64,000 nt of DNA, from contig JAJDVJ010000170.1 of NCBI GenBank assembly GCA_022826205.1, positions 20,356 through 84,355 on the forward strand, in the 5' to 3' direction. The notes beneath the pieces were generated by a model. The model saw nothing but the letters and a program-made list of their open reading frames with translations. It was not told where the DNA came from and searched no databases. Numbering within the stretch: position 1 is the stretch's first letter; every line of letters starts with the position of its first letter. Positions 28,688-37,396 of this stretch are shown in pieces. Both the position numbers and the translations under genes were made by a program. Origin of the DNA: Silicimonas sp. (GTDB lineage: Bacteria > Pseudomonadota > Alphaproteobacteria > Rhodobacterales > Rhodobacteraceae).

Positions 28688-29986
28688 ATGTATCGCGTCT
28701 GGAACTTCGTTACCAACTATTCGCTGCTGTTGATCATCGGGGCGCTGATCGCACTTGTTTGGGCGAATGCCGATCCCGGAACCTACAAGCTATTGGTCGA
28801 GTATCCGCTCTGGTTCAACGACTGGGTAGGCGTAGATGCTGCTTACTGGCTGAAGGCCTACGGCAAGTACTACGAAATCAGTGACTTGCCGGACGTCGAG
28901 AGAGTCCTGAGCCTGCATTTCCTCGTGAATGACGTGCTGATGGCTTTCTTCTTCGCGATCGCGGCGAAGGAGGTCTGGGAGGCGGTCATACTTGAGAACG
29001 GTTCGCTCCGTGGCAGGAAGGCGGCAACGCCGCTGGTAGCAACCGCAGGAGGGATGATCGGTCCGATCGTCGTATATCTCGGGCTCGCGGCATATCTTGG
29101 CTCGGATACCTATGACGCGGTGGCGAACGGCTGGGCCATACCGACTGCCACGGACATTGCCTTCAGCTACCTTGTGGGCCGGCTCGTATTCGGGGCCGGG
29201 CATCCGGCGGTCCGATTCCTGCTGCTGCTCGCAATTGCCGATGACGCCTGCGGCCTGATCATTCTCGCAGTTTTCTACCCATCCGGCGAGCTGGCGCCCG
29301 AGTGGTTCCTGCTGTCGGTTTTTTCGGCGATCGCTGTCTACGTGCTCTTCAACTGGCTGCCTCGTTGGCTGGATCGGGAGGACCCGCTGCGTCGCAAATC
29401 GACTTGGGTGCGCAAGAATCTGTCCTTCTGGCCCTATCTTGTGGCAGGAGCCATGAGTTGGTACGGGTTCCAGGAGAGTGGTCTGCATCCCGCACTGGGC
29501 CTGCTCCCCATCGTGCCGACACTTCCACATGCCGACCGCGCATTCGGCATCTTTGCTGAGGCGGAGCAGTACCTGACGGATCTGCTGAACCACTGCGAGC
29601 ACTTGCTGAAGCATCCCGTCGAGGTCATTCTGTTCTTCTTTGGCCTGCTGAACGCGGGTGTCGAGTTCTCTGCCATTGGAGAGGCGACTTGGCTGGTTCT
29701 CTTGGGCTTGATCGTGGGAAAGCCTTTCGGCGTTCTGCTCTTCGGCTGGTTCGCGGCCAGTCCAATGAAGCTTGGATTGCCGTCGGGCGTACGCACAATC
29801 GATCTCTTCGTGATCGGTTGCGTGGCCGCGATCGGATTCACGGTCTCGCTGTTCATCGCTACGGTCGCCTTCGATCCGGGTCCTGTGCAGGATGCGGCGA
29901 AGATGGGCGCTCTTCTCAGCTTCTTCGCTGCAGTGATTTCCCTGATTGTCGGAAAGCTATCGAAGATCGAGAAACAGCACGGATGA
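28688..29986 (+). CDS. nhaA: Na+/H+ antiporter NhaA
   Basis: 432 residues. Hallmarks of NhaA: PTATDIAFSYLVGRL, the ion-binding Asp pair in LLLLAIADDACGLIILAVF, the assembly LHPALGLLPIVPTLPHAD, and IGKPFG-like VGKPFGVLLF with GCVAAIGFTVSLFIA. It exchanges cytoplasmic Na+ for H+ and supports salt and pH homeostasis, apt for a marine bacterium. ATG at 28688 follows AAGGAG (about 28676-28681). The last third of the gene is present a second time as a decayed copy at 32.2-32.8 kb. Confidence 0.95.
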   Translation: MYRVWNFVTNYSLLLIIGALIALVWANADPGTYKLLVEYPLWFNDWVGVDAAYWLKAYGKYYEISDLPDVERVLSLHFLVNDVLMAFFFAIAAKEVWEAVILENGSLRGRKAATPLVATAGGMIGPIVVYLGLAAYLGSDTYDAVANGWAIPTATDIAFSYLVGRLVFGAGHPAVRFLLLLAIADDACGLIILAVFYPSGELAPEWFLLSVFSAIAVYVLFNWLPRWLDREDPLRRKSTWVRKNLSFWPYLVAGAMSWYGFQESGLHPALGLLPIVPTLPHADRAFGIFAEAEQYLTDLLNHCEHLLKHPVEVILFFFGLLNAGVEFSAIGEATWLVLLGLIVGKPFGVLLFGWFAASPMKLGLPSGVRTIDLFVIGCVAAIGFTVSLFIATVAFDPGPVQDAAKMGALLSFFAAVISLIVGKLSKIEKQHG

Positions 29987-30063
29987 ACCTGACAGCCGCA
30001 ATGCACTGAATCGCGGGCAGCAAGTCTTGCATGGACTGGCCGGCTTGCGTAAGTAACGCCCGC
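29447..30063 (+). repeat. Long direct repeat, copy 1 (3' third of nhaA plus downstream flank)
   Basis: 617 bases that recur, diverged, at 32191-32807. Copy 1 covers nhaA from the GAMSWYGFQ codons to the stop and 77 bases behind it. Resemblance ends at TAACGCCCGC (30054-30063), two bases before the tRNA-Gln. Both copies are the same overall length although individual indels occur. Confidence 0.88.
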
Positions 30064-30065
30064 AG

Positions 30066-30140
30066 TGGGGTGTAGCCAAGTGGTAAGGCAGCGGTTTTTG
30101 GTACCGTGTATCGTAGGTTCGAATCCTACCACCCCAGCCA
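30066..30140 (+). tRNA. tRNA-Gln (anticodon TTG), CCA encoded
   Basis: 75 bases fold as a complete cloverleaf. Acceptor TGGGGTG pairs with CACCCCA; D arm contains AGCCAAGTGGTAAGGC; anticodon stem GCGGT/ACCGT closes the loop TTTTGGT with anticodon TTG at 34-36; T arm GTAGG TTCGAAT CCTAC. Discriminator G and CCA (30138-30140) are encoded. It marks a boundary: left is core genome, right is rearranged accessory DNA. Confidence 0.96.
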
Positions 30141-30240
30141 GACACTTCGTCGATCTCAGACACCAGAAACCCTGTCAGTGGCAATTCCGGACCAATTGAG
30201 CCCAAATATTGGTTGCGAATGAAGCGGCCATTCACGCTGC

Positions 30241-31722
30241 CTATGACACAGTGAATTGCCCCATCATGCCACAGTCCTCGTGTTCAAGAATGTGGCAGTG
30301 ATACATGTAAGGTGCGTGATCCGGTGCCTCGTGGTCGAAGCGCACCAGGATTTCTGCCTTGCCATTCTGAACAGGCACCATGTCTTTCCAACCCTGTGCG
30401 TAGGACACCGTGTCATGGCTTTCCTGTCTCAGGATGCGGAACGAACAGCCATGAACATGGAAAGGATGAATCTCTTCCTCTGCCGCTATCTTCCAAAGCT
30501 CTGTTTGGCCCAACCGGGCGCGTTGGTCGATTCGATCCATTTTCATCGGTTGGCCGTTGATTCCCATGCCCATGCCTTCACCGCAGAAGTTTCCCCAGTT
30601 GGCTGCAAGAGTCGCCAATTCGTCACTCTCGCCCATGTTCAAAGTGAATTCCCGCGTTACCTTTGCCTCATCCGCACGAGCCGGCGAGAGGTTCGCAAGT
30701 CGGCGTGGCATGGAACCTGTGAACCCTTTCTCCCCTGTTCGAGACAGCGTCAGCACCGAGGTTTCCGGGATTTGTTCATTGATAAACTGTGCCAGCAGTC
30801 TGAAGAGCCGTCCGTAGCCGGGAAAGCTGGCTACAGTGAGACTGTTGGTTTCCAGGGTGCTCATATCAACAAGCACTTCGTAGCGTTCGCCGGGCGAAAT
30901 AATCAGGTCTTCGGTCTCTACAGCCGATGCCAGAAAACCACCGTCGGACGCAATGACGGTTAGCGGCCCATGCGCCATCTTAAGCGTCAAAAAACGGGCG
31001 TTGCATGCATTCAATATGCGTAGCCGGATCAGGCCACTTGGAACATTCTGTACTGCCGGGGCAATGGTTCCATTGATGACCAAGGTGTCGCCAAGAAAGC
31101 CATCTTCAAAGGTTTCCCCGTTCAGAAAATAGCTCATCGTTCCATCGTCATCGAATACCTTGTCTTGCAAGACTATGGTGAAGTCATCGACCCCATAGGT
31201 CTGCGGCAAATCGGCGGACATGCTGGCGTCATCCTCGATCAGCATTAGGCCCGCGAGGCCCTTGTAGACTTGCTCGGCCGTCTTTCCGTGCATGTGAGAA
31301 TGGAACCAGGTCGTCGCGGCGTTTTGTCGGATGGGCACGTCAGGAGCCCATGTGTGACCTGGCTCGATTTCCTGGTGAGGGCCTCCATCGACATCACCCG
31401 GAATGTGCAACCCGTGCCAGTGAATGGTTGTCACTTCGCCGATTCCGTTTACGACATCAAAGGGCAGAGTCTGTCCTTGTTTCACCCGTAGCACCTGACC
31501 AAGATAGTTGCTGTTGATGCCGAGCGTCTTGCTGGCAGCGCCAGAACCAAAGTCATGTGCGGCTGCGTTTAGGTTCAGCTGAATTCGTTCGTCAAACCCA
31601 CCTGTCACGTCATTCAACGGAAAGATCGGCAAGGGATTCGATCGTGTTTGCGCCCAGGCAAGTCCAGCCGCGGCAAGGAAGGTGCCGGCGCCGCCTGCTT
31701 TCAAGAATGTGCGTCGGTCCAT
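30241..31722 (-). CDS. Multicopper oxidase with Tat signal (CueO/FtsP type)
   Basis: 493 residues. Tat signal DRRTFLKAGGAGTFLAAAGLAWA marks folded export to the periplasm. All four copper-binding clusters are visible: HWHGLHIPGDVDGG, WFHSHMHGKT, HPFHVHGCSFRIL and the HCHILEHEDCGMM C-terminal T1/T3 motif. Several Met follow the C-terminal motif but there is no Met-rich insert as in E. coli CueO, so it may be a general laccase or cuprous oxidase. ATG at 31722 with GGGAGA upstream. Base composition looks less GC-rich than neighbours, and it sits next to a tRNA, suggesting acquisition by transfer. Confidence 0.9.
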   Translation of the reverse strand: MDRRTFLKAGGAGTFLAAAGLAWAQTRSNPLPIFPLNDVTGGFDERIQLNLNAAAHDFGSGAASKTLGINSNYLGQVLRVKQGQTLPFDVVNGIGEVTTIHWHGLHIPGDVDGGPHQEIEPGHTWAPDVPIRQNAATTWFHSHMHGKTAEQVYKGLAGLMLIEDDASMSADLPQTYGVDDFTIVLQDKVFDDDGTMSYFLNGETFEDGFLGDTLVINGTIAPAVQNVPSGLIRLRILNACNARFLTLKMAHGPLTVIASDGGFLASAVETEDLIISPGERYEVLVDMSTLETNSLTVASFPGYGRLFRLLAQFINEQIPETSVLTLSRTGEKGFTGSMPRRLANLSPARADEAKVTREFTLNMGESDELATLAANWGNFCGEGMGMGINGQPMKMDRIDQRARLGQTELWKIAAEEEIHPFHVHGCSFRILRQESHDTVSYAQGWKDMVPVQNGKAEILVRFDHEAPDHAPYMYHCHILEHEDCGMMGQFTVS

Positions 31723-31910
31723 TGAAAGTTCTCCCTGAGTGCGTCACGTTCAATTTTTGCATCGACTCGTCGATCAAAGTGAACGCGCAACTGCCGCTCC
31801 ATCAAGTAGAAAATTTGTGCGTGTTTCCGTAGTTTCTCCGGTCGCATAGAATTTCCGGACAGGACCATGTCAGAGGATTTTTCGAGCAGAGGCCTGTTTG
31901 GGCAAAGATC

Positions 31911-32189
31911 TCAGCCCACTGTTGCGCGGGGCGTTCCAGGGCTTGTCCTGGCAGCAAGATTCGTCTCCAGCGGATTGTGCTTTGCCACACAGTGGCCCGA
32001 GCTGACTTCCTGAAGCTTTGGCCTGTAGCCAGGCCGCCCAGGTCTGGATGGCAGGAACCGGAGCGCAAATTCCGGGTCGAGCGGCGATAACTGTTCTCCG
32101 GAAACCCGAATTCGGTTGCGTATCCGCTCAACCCGAGCGTCCGGATTTGGCGCAGCATTGATGAGCATCCGGGTATATGGTTGCTCGTG
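31911..32189 (-). pseudogene. Possible C-terminal fragment of an oligopeptide-type ABC ATPase
   Basis: Read on the minus strand from 32189: HEQPYTRMLINAAPNPDARV, then IRVSGEQLSPLDPEFALRF and PGRPGYRPKLQEV. This recalls the C-terminal tail of Opp/Dpp ATPases (HPYTRALL ... GE.PSP.DPP). No ATPase core is present, and the fragment abuts the end of the nhaA duplicate exactly where that homology begins (32191). Identification is tentative. Confidence 0.4.
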
Positions 32190-32190
32190 T

Positions 32191-32734
32191 GGAGCCATGA
32201 GTTGGTACACGTTCCAGGAGAGTGGTCTGCATCCCGCACTGGGCCTGTCCCCCATCGTACCGACGCTTCCAAACGCTGACCGCGCATACGGCGTTTAATT
32301 GCCGAGTCTGAGCGGTACCTGACGGATCTGCCGAACCACTGCGAGCACTTGCTAAAGCATCCCGTCAAGGTCATTCTGATCTTCTTTGGCCTGCTGGACG
32401 CGGGTGTCGAATTTTCCGGCAATGGCACGGCGATATGGCCGGATTTCCTAGGCCTGATCGCGGGAAAGCCTTTCGGCGTATTGCTCTTCGGCTGTTTCGC
32501 GGTCAATCCAATGAAGCTTGGTTTGCCTTCAGGCGTGCCCGGAGTCGATCGTTTCTTGATCGGTTGAGTGGCCTCGATCAGATTCACGGTCACTCTGTTC
32601 ATCGCCACGGTCGCCTTCGATCCGGGCCGTCTGCAGAACGCGGCGAAGATGGGCGCTCTACTCAGCTTTTTGCTGCGGTGATTTCCCTGTTGTCGGGAAA
32701 CTTTCGAAGATCGAGAACCAGCACGGATAAGCCT
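32191..32734 (+). pseudogene. Decayed duplicate of the 3' third of nhaA
   Basis: Conceptual translation follows NhaA over its last third: AMSWYTFQESGLHPALGLS ... DRAYGV ends in TAA at 32296-32298; a 2-base insertion near here shifts the frame; LKHPVKVILIFFGLLDAG ... LPSGVPGVDRFLIG ends in TGA at 32565-32567, where copy 1 has TGC; further one-base deletions occur near 32670-32695. The 5' two thirds are absent. It cannot encode a functional antiporter. Confidence 0.88.
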
Positions 32735-32807
32735 GCCAGCCGCAATGCACTGATTCGCGGATCATGGGTCTCGTATGAACCATCCGGCTTGCGCAGGTAA
32801 CGCCCGC
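32191..32807 (+). repeat. Long direct repeat, copy 2
   Basis: Second, decayed copy of 29447-30063, including 73 bases of former nhaA downstream flank (GCCGCAATGCACTGA ... TAACGCCCGC). Behind 32807 it continues with unrelated sequence, whereas copy 1 enters the tRNA. The 2.1 kb between copies holds the tRNA-Gln, the multicopper oxidase and a likely ABC fragment. Confidence 0.87.
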
Positions 32808-32922
32808 CCGCAATCATGCACTATGGCCCGTTGACAATTGGGTTTCGAATCGAGCGGAGTGTCGCCATTTCCCGCCGAACTGACCGTCGGAACGGCGGCA
32901 CAGTCAAACGAGCAGGTATCAA

Positions 32923-33066
32923 ATGAATGGAGACAGGATTGTGCCGGTCGAGCAAATGCTGCCCGGCGAAGCGACCGATCCCAGCGCCACCGTTGTGGAC
33001 AACCGGCAGTTCTTCACGGCGGTGCCTTGGCGGACCTCTGATCCGGGTCGCGTTTGCGCGATGTGA
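32923..33066 (+). mobile_element. Remnant of an IS5-type transposase N-terminus
   Basis: 47 codons from ATG 32923: QMLPGEATDPSATVVDNRQFF followed by TAVPWRTSDPGR. IS5-group transposases begin with LLPG...DNR.F.EAVLW..RTGAPWRDLP; the DNRxFxxAVxW core is recognisable but the frame stops before the catalytic DDE region. No inverted terminal repeats or target duplication found. It lies in the rearranged zone between the nhaA duplicate and the GH31 gene. Confidence 0.5.
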
Positions 33067-33103
33067 AATCCGTGTGGGGATTTGGGTCTGGGTCGCGATG
33101 AGC

Positions 33104-35188
33104 TTACGGCGACAGGTTCTCAAAATCACTCATGTGAACGCTCCAATGTTCTGCCAAGCAGAAAACGGGCGGCATCCCCAACTTTGCGGAGACCCGGACC
33201 GTAGTGCCGCCTTCGTAAGACTCGCCAGTCCAAACGTGTACCCAATCGCGTCCAGTTGGCAGGCATACTTCCCGCGAATTCGCGCTGGGCTCCAGCACGG
33301 GCGCTACAAGCAGTTTGGGCCCGAGCATATATGCGCCTTGTGGTATCCGTAGCGCTGTGTCGGAGGGAAACGCGAAGGGCAAGGGGCGCATCGGCGGCAC
33401 GCCCGTCGTGGTGTATTCTGCCATGACTTCTTTCAGATAGGGGCGCAGCCGTTCACGCAGCTCCAGCAACCGCGTCAGGATCTTTTCCACCTTGGGTCCG
33501 TAGCTCCAGACCTCGTTGTCGCCACCCGTGTCGGTGAAGACGTGGAAGAGGTCTCGCCCATAGTCGACTTCGCCGTCAGCGGATGCGAAAGGAACACCGT
33601 TCGGCACTCGGACGCCGTGCAGGCGGCAGACCGGCGAGAACACGCCGAATTCGAACCAGCGGACAAGAAGTTCGGGAAATTCGGGATCGTCGGCGTGGCC
33701 CTCATAGAATCCGCCGATATCGGTTGTCCACCAGCCGATTCCCGACATGGCTGCGTGCAGTCCCGCAGCGATCTGGGCGCGGTAATCCTCCCATGTCGAC
33801 CAGACGTCGCCGGACCACAGGATGACCGGATAGCGCTGCCCGCCTGCCCAGGTCGAGCGACACAGGAGCACCGCGTCGTCGGCACCTGCCTCTTTCAGGC
33901 CTTCGGCGTAGCGTTGCGCATGGAGCAGCGGATAGGCCGAGAGCATCTCCGCCCCGTTGCCGAGGTGGGTCCGCACGTTTTCCGCATCGGCGGGTCGCAT
34001 CTCGGGTTCGCAGGCATCCAGCCAGAAGTTGCTGATGCCCCGGTCGAGGTAGTTCCGCCTGACCTTGTCCCAGTGGAAGTCACGGGCATCCGGGTTGAAG
34101 GCATCGTAATAGGTCAGGAAGTGCACCCCGAAAGGGTCCTTGTCGGGGAACTGGATCACCGCAGGTACGCCACGCTCGGTGCGCAGGAGGTACCCCTTTT
34201 CGCGCATCTCGGCGAAGTACTTCGCGTTCGCACCAACCGTCGGCCAGATCGAGACGATGGTCTTAACGCCCATTTCGCCTAGTTCGCGCACTAGGCCCTC
34301 GGGGTCGGGCCATTCAGCGGGGTCGAACTCCCATTCGCCCTGCCGGGTCCAGGCGAAGAAGTCGATCACGATGCACGACAGCGGAATCCCCCGCTGCCGG
34401 TAGCCGCGCGCGACGTTCACGATTTCCTGTTGCGAGCGATAGCGCAGCTTCGATTGCCAGAAACCGGTCACCCAGTCGGGGCACGCAGGCGGAAATCCGG
34501 TCGCGGCAATGTAGGTTCGCAGTATGCGCTCCGGTGTCGCGCCAGCGGTGGTCCAGTAGTCGAGGCCCGGCGTCGCGTCTGCCCGCCAACGCGTGATGTT
34601 GGATGCGAACTCAACCCGACCAACCGCCGGATTGTTCCACAAGAACCCATAGCCTCGTGACGAGATCACGAAAGGGACGACCACGTGCGTGTTCTGCTGC
34701 ACGAGGTTGGTAGAGGTTGCCTTCAGATCCTCCAGCCCGTGTTGCGGTTGGCCGAGGCCCATCAGGTGCTCATCGTCAAAGGCCGTGAACGTGGCCTCAA
34801 GCTGGAAGCTTCCCGATGCGATCGGCCTGAACCGCCGCGGCGGAGGTCCGGCAAAATGACTGCGCGCTTCAGACAGGATCTCTTCGCCGGTCACGGTGTC
34901 GTAGTAGCCAATCACCGGTTCCAGGCGGACGTCCGCGCCAAGCCGGCGAGCCAGCCTGACCCGCGCCTCGATTCGCCCGTTTCGGATACGGGCGTGCTTC
35001 CCGTCGATCGCAATCGACGCTCTTGACGGCGCGGTCGCCAAGAGCGCGCTAACATGCGGTTCGGCGACCTTCCCCCCAGGGCGCGCCCGAGTTCTCAGGG
35101 CGTCCGGCCCCCAGGCTTCGATCCGCACGCACTCGCTGTTGAAGCGGATGACCAGCGCGTCACCGTCTTTCGTGTACGTGTCAGTCAC
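33104..35188 (-). CDS. Glycoside hydrolase family 31 (alpha-xylosidase/alpha-glucosidase type)
   Basis: 694 residues. N-terminal beta-sandwich, then the (beta/alpha)8 barrel: VIDFFAWTRQGEWEFDPAEWPDPEG resembles alpha-xylosidase members, the nucleophile Asp is in ISNFWLDACEPEM, and the acid/base Asp in ILWSGDVWSTWEDY. GWWTTDIGGF closes the active site. Retaining hydrolase of a terminal alpha-glycoside; specificity cannot be settled by eye. No signal peptide, so it acts in the cytoplasm on imported substrate. ATG at 35188 overlaps the PhyH stop by 8 bases. Last gene of the minus-strand operon that begins with the ABC importer. Confidence 0.87.
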   Translation of the reverse strand: MTDTYTKDGDALVIRFNSECVRIEAWGPDALRTRARPGGKVAEPHVSALLATAPSRASIAIDGKHARIRNGRIEARVRLARRLGADVRLEPVIGYYDTVTGEEILSEARSHFAGPPPRRFRPIASGSFQLEATFTAFDDEHLMGLGQPQHGLEDLKATSTNLVQQNTHVVVPFVISSRGYGFLWNNPAVGRVEFASNITRWRADATPGLDYWTTAGATPERILRTYIAATGFPPACPDWVTGFWQSKLRYRSQQEIVNVARGYRQRGIPLSCIVIDFFAWTRQGEWEFDPAEWPDPEGLVRELGEMGVKTIVSIWPTVGANAKYFAEMREKGYLLRTERGVPAVIQFPDKDPFGVHFLTYYDAFNPDARDFHWDKVRRNYLDRGISNFWLDACEPEMRPADAENVRTHLGNGAEMLSAYPLLHAQRYAEGLKEAGADDAVLLCRSTWAGGQRYPVILWSGDVWSTWEDYRAQIAAGLHAAMSGIGWWTTDIGGFYEGHADDPEFPELLVRWFEFGVFSPVCRLHGVRVPNGVPFASADGEVDYGRDLFHVFTDTGGDNEVWSYGPKVEKILTRLLELRERLRPYLKEVMAEYTTTGVPPMRPLPFAFPSDTALRIPQGAYMLGPKLLVAPVLEPSANSREVCLPTGRDWVHVWTGESYEGGTTVRVSAKLGMPPVFCLAEHWSVHMSDFENLSP

Positions 35189-36062
35189 GCATGGCTTCCA
35201 TCCGATTGGTGTCGGGACGCCTGTCGAATTCGACCGGTGGTCCGCCGGGGGGCTCAGGCACCAGAGCCGCGATCTTCTTCAGCGCCTCCGGCGGCCAACT
35301 TCGGGGTGTTGGACGGCTGTCATGGGAAATGTCGGACACCGCACCGTCGAAAACGTTGGCGGCATGGGCGCGAATGCCCCGCGGCAGATCTGGCCAGAAG
35401 GGATGATACCAAAGCGTCAGCAGCATCCGCTCTTGGTCAGTGGTGTTTGGATAGGCCGAATGCAGAAGTCGGGCGTCGATGACAAGCACGTCCCCCGGTT
35501 TGCTCGGAAGGGCAACCTCCCCCTGGAAGCTCCGGTAGAGTTCGTGTCTCTCGTCTTCGACGCGGGACAACCCGGCGTCGTGCGCCGTGATTGAGTCGTG
35601 CAGGCGGTGGCTTCGCAGGTGCGAGCCCGGCAGCACCCTTAGGCAGCCATTCGCGACGCTGGTCCGGCCAAGGTAGACCATCACACCGATCTGCTGCGGA
35701 CAGGCAAGATAGGAGGATTCAAGCGACCATCCCCACCAGTCCTGGTGCCAGAAGAGCGCCGGCGAATTGCCAGGCTTCGAGATCAGGAAACCGGACTGAA
35801 ATCGCAGATCGCAAAAACCCAGACCTGCGAGCCCGTTCAGAATCTCCGGAGCGGCAACAATCTCGGCGTAGCCCGGGTCCGTCGCGATGTTGATCAGCGA
35901 ACCCTGTGAACGGTTTGCCGCCCGATGCGCAACGCTCGCCCGCTCCACGTTAGCCGCGGAGATGCGGTTCAGTCGGGCCAGGAGTTCGTCCGGCAACAGA
36001 CACGGGAGGTGGGCGTATCCTCGTGCCAGTAATTTCTTGTCAATCGAGGTGTCGTCACTCAT
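35181..36062 (-). CDS. Phytanoyl-CoA dioxygenase (PhyH) family protein
   Basis: 293 residues from ATG 36062 (MSDDTSIDKKLLARG). Fe(II)/2-oxoglutarate dioxygenase fold with the facial triad HQD in LFWHQDWWGWS and the distal His in VIDARLLHSAYPN, plus PGSHLRSH and an Arg-containing strand (ERMLLTLW). Members hydroxylate or oxidatively dealkylate small molecules, including sugars, cyclitols, quats and phosphonates. It lies between a truncated SDR and the GH31 enzyme with overlapping genes, so its substrate is probably the imported glycoside or its aglycone. Confidence 0.83.
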   Translation of the reverse strand: MSDDTSIDKKLLARGYAHLPCLLPDELLARLNRISAANVERASVAHRAANRSQGSLINIATDPGYAEIVAAPEILNGLAGLGFCDLRFQSGFLISKPGNSPALFWHQDWWGWSLESSYLACPQQIGVMVYLGRTSVANGCLRVLPGSHLRSHRLHDSITAHDAGLSRVEDERHELYRSFQGEVALPSKPGDVLVIDARLLHSAYPNTTDQERMLLTLWYHPFWPDLPRGIRAHAANVFDGAVSDISHDSRPTPRSWPPEALKKIAALVPEPPGGPPVEFDRRPDTNRMEAMRD

Positions 36063-36348
36063 CGCTTGCACAGGAACCCCCGTCGACAATCAGCTCGGTA
36101 CCGGTGACGAAGCTTGCCGCGTCGGACATGAGGAAAGCGATCGCGTCGGCGATTTCTTCGGGTCGCGCCATACGTCCGAGGATGTGTGCGTCGCCGGCCT
36201 TTGCCCTGACTGCTTCGCCATCCGGCAACTCGGCCAGCGCGCGGTCGGTGAAGGCGGGATCGACCCAGCCCGGGCTGACGGCGTTCACCCAGATGCCGCG
36301 CGGGGCAAACACGCCGCCCGCGGCCACGGGGATCGCCGCCGCGCGCAC
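36055..36348 (-). pseudogene. Short-chain dehydrogenase/reductase, C-terminal fragment
   Basis: 97 codons starting with GTG 36348. APRGIWVNAVSPGWVDPAFT, then LGRMARPEEIADAIAFLMSDAASFVTGTELIVDGG is the standard C-terminal part of a classical SDR. The Rossmann TGxxxGIG motif, the catalytic Ser and the YxxxK are absent: about 150 residues are missing. The fragment starts 1 base behind the stop of the ABC permease, so a deletion has joined the two. It overlaps phyH by 8 bases. A catalytically dead remnant is most likely. Confidence 0.82.
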
Positions 36349-36349
36349 G

Positions 36350-37396
36350 TCACCGGACCCTTGCGCCCGAGAATCGATGCGCGATCATGGTCAGGATGAT
36401 GACGAGGCCGAATATGAAGTCTGTCCAATAGCCGGCAAATCCGGCGCCGACCGCGCCGGACGGGATCAGCGTGACGGTCATCGCTCCAAAGAACGCGCCG
36501 AAGATCGTGCCCACACCGCCCCATGTCGGTGTGCCGCCGACAAAAAGTGCCGCAAGCGCGATCAATAGATACGCCTTTCCGCTGGTCGGGAACCAGACCA
36601 TGTTAGCCATCTGTACGAGCAATGCACCTGTGATTGCAGCGGCGACACCCGATACGATAAAGACGCTGACGCGAATGCGCTCGATGTTGATGCCCATTTC
36701 ACGTGCGCTGTCGGTATTGTCTCCGACAAGCTGCACACGGTTGCCGAACCGATGATACTTGAAGAGCACATAGCAGAATGCCACCCAGACCAGTGACCAA
36801 ATGAAGTGGTTCGGCACCCTCAGCGTCGTGTCAAACAAGTGCCATTTCCCGACGAAAAGCGTGTATCCGAAGCTGTTCATCGCTTCGGGTGCGGAGATGG
36901 TCCGACCTTGGGCGAGCAGGTTGACAATGCCGAGGATGAAGAAGTTGAGCCCCAGCGTTGCGACCAGAGACGAAATGCGCCCGTAGACAACGATCAATCC
37001 GATGCCAAGGCCGATCAGCGCCCCGAAGCCCATGGTCAGAAGGAACGCGGGTATCACGGGCACTCCGAGCACGACGGAGTACATGAACACTCCGCCGGCG
37101 GCACCGACGACCGACGGGAATGCCAGATCTAGCTCGCCCGAAACGATGACAAAGACCAAAGACGTGGTCAGAAAAATCGTTGCCGGAACCGAAAACAGGA
37201 ATGCATTGTAGTACAGCGGGTTCAGAAAAAGCGTCGGGTTGTTCACCGCGAAAAAGACCCAAACCAGGACAAGGGCCAGGAATGCGTTTAGCGCGCGGCC
37301 GTTCTTGCGGTAAAAGAGCGTCCATTGGGACTGCTCAGTGCGATGGTCCTCTGAATTGGCATCGGTTGTCGCGTCATTCACGGTATTCATCCTCAC
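36350..37396 (-). CDS. ABC transporter permease, ribose/xylose (CUT2) type
   Basis: 348 residues with eight to ten membrane segments, of the RbsC/BPD_transp_2 family. VFVIVSGELDLAFPSVVGAAG is the usual conserved region near segment 3-4; LVGDNTDSAREMGINIERIRV is the EAA-like loop that contacts the ATPase; IALAALFVGGTPTWGGVGTIFGAFFGA is typical. ATG at 37396 overlaps the ATPase stop by 4 bases. It pairs with the ATPase and the binding protein to form a complete sugar importer. Confidence 0.9.
   Translation of the reverse strand: MRMNTVNDATTDANSEDHRTEQSQWTLFYRKNGRALNAFLALVLVWVFFAVNNPTLFLNPLYYNAFLFSVPATIFLTTSLVFVIVSGELDLAFPSVVGAAGGVFMYSVVLGVPVIPAFLLTMGFGALIGLGIGLIVVYGRISSLVATLGLNFFILGIVNLLAQGRTISAPEAMNSFGYTLFVGKWHLFDTTLRVPNHFIWSLVWVAFCYVLFKYHRFGNRVQLVGDNTDSAREMGINIERIRVSVFIVSGVAAAITGALLVQMANMVWFPTSGKAYLLIALAALFVGGTPTWGGVGTIFGAFFGAMTVTLIPSGAVGAGFAGYWTDFIFGLVIILTMIAHRFSGARVR

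Noticed and set aside
32923..33066. Complete insertion sequence
   Set aside because: Only an N-terminal transposase scrap is visible; no DDE domain, no terminal inverted repeats.
33104..35188. GH31 protein as a sulfoquinovosidase, which would suit the sulfur theme
   Set aside because: The barrel motif (FFAWTRQGEWEFDP) and nucleophile segment (FWLDACEPE) look like alpha-xylosidase/glucosidase; I could not identify the sulfonate-binding residues, and no sulfoglycolysis gene is nearby.
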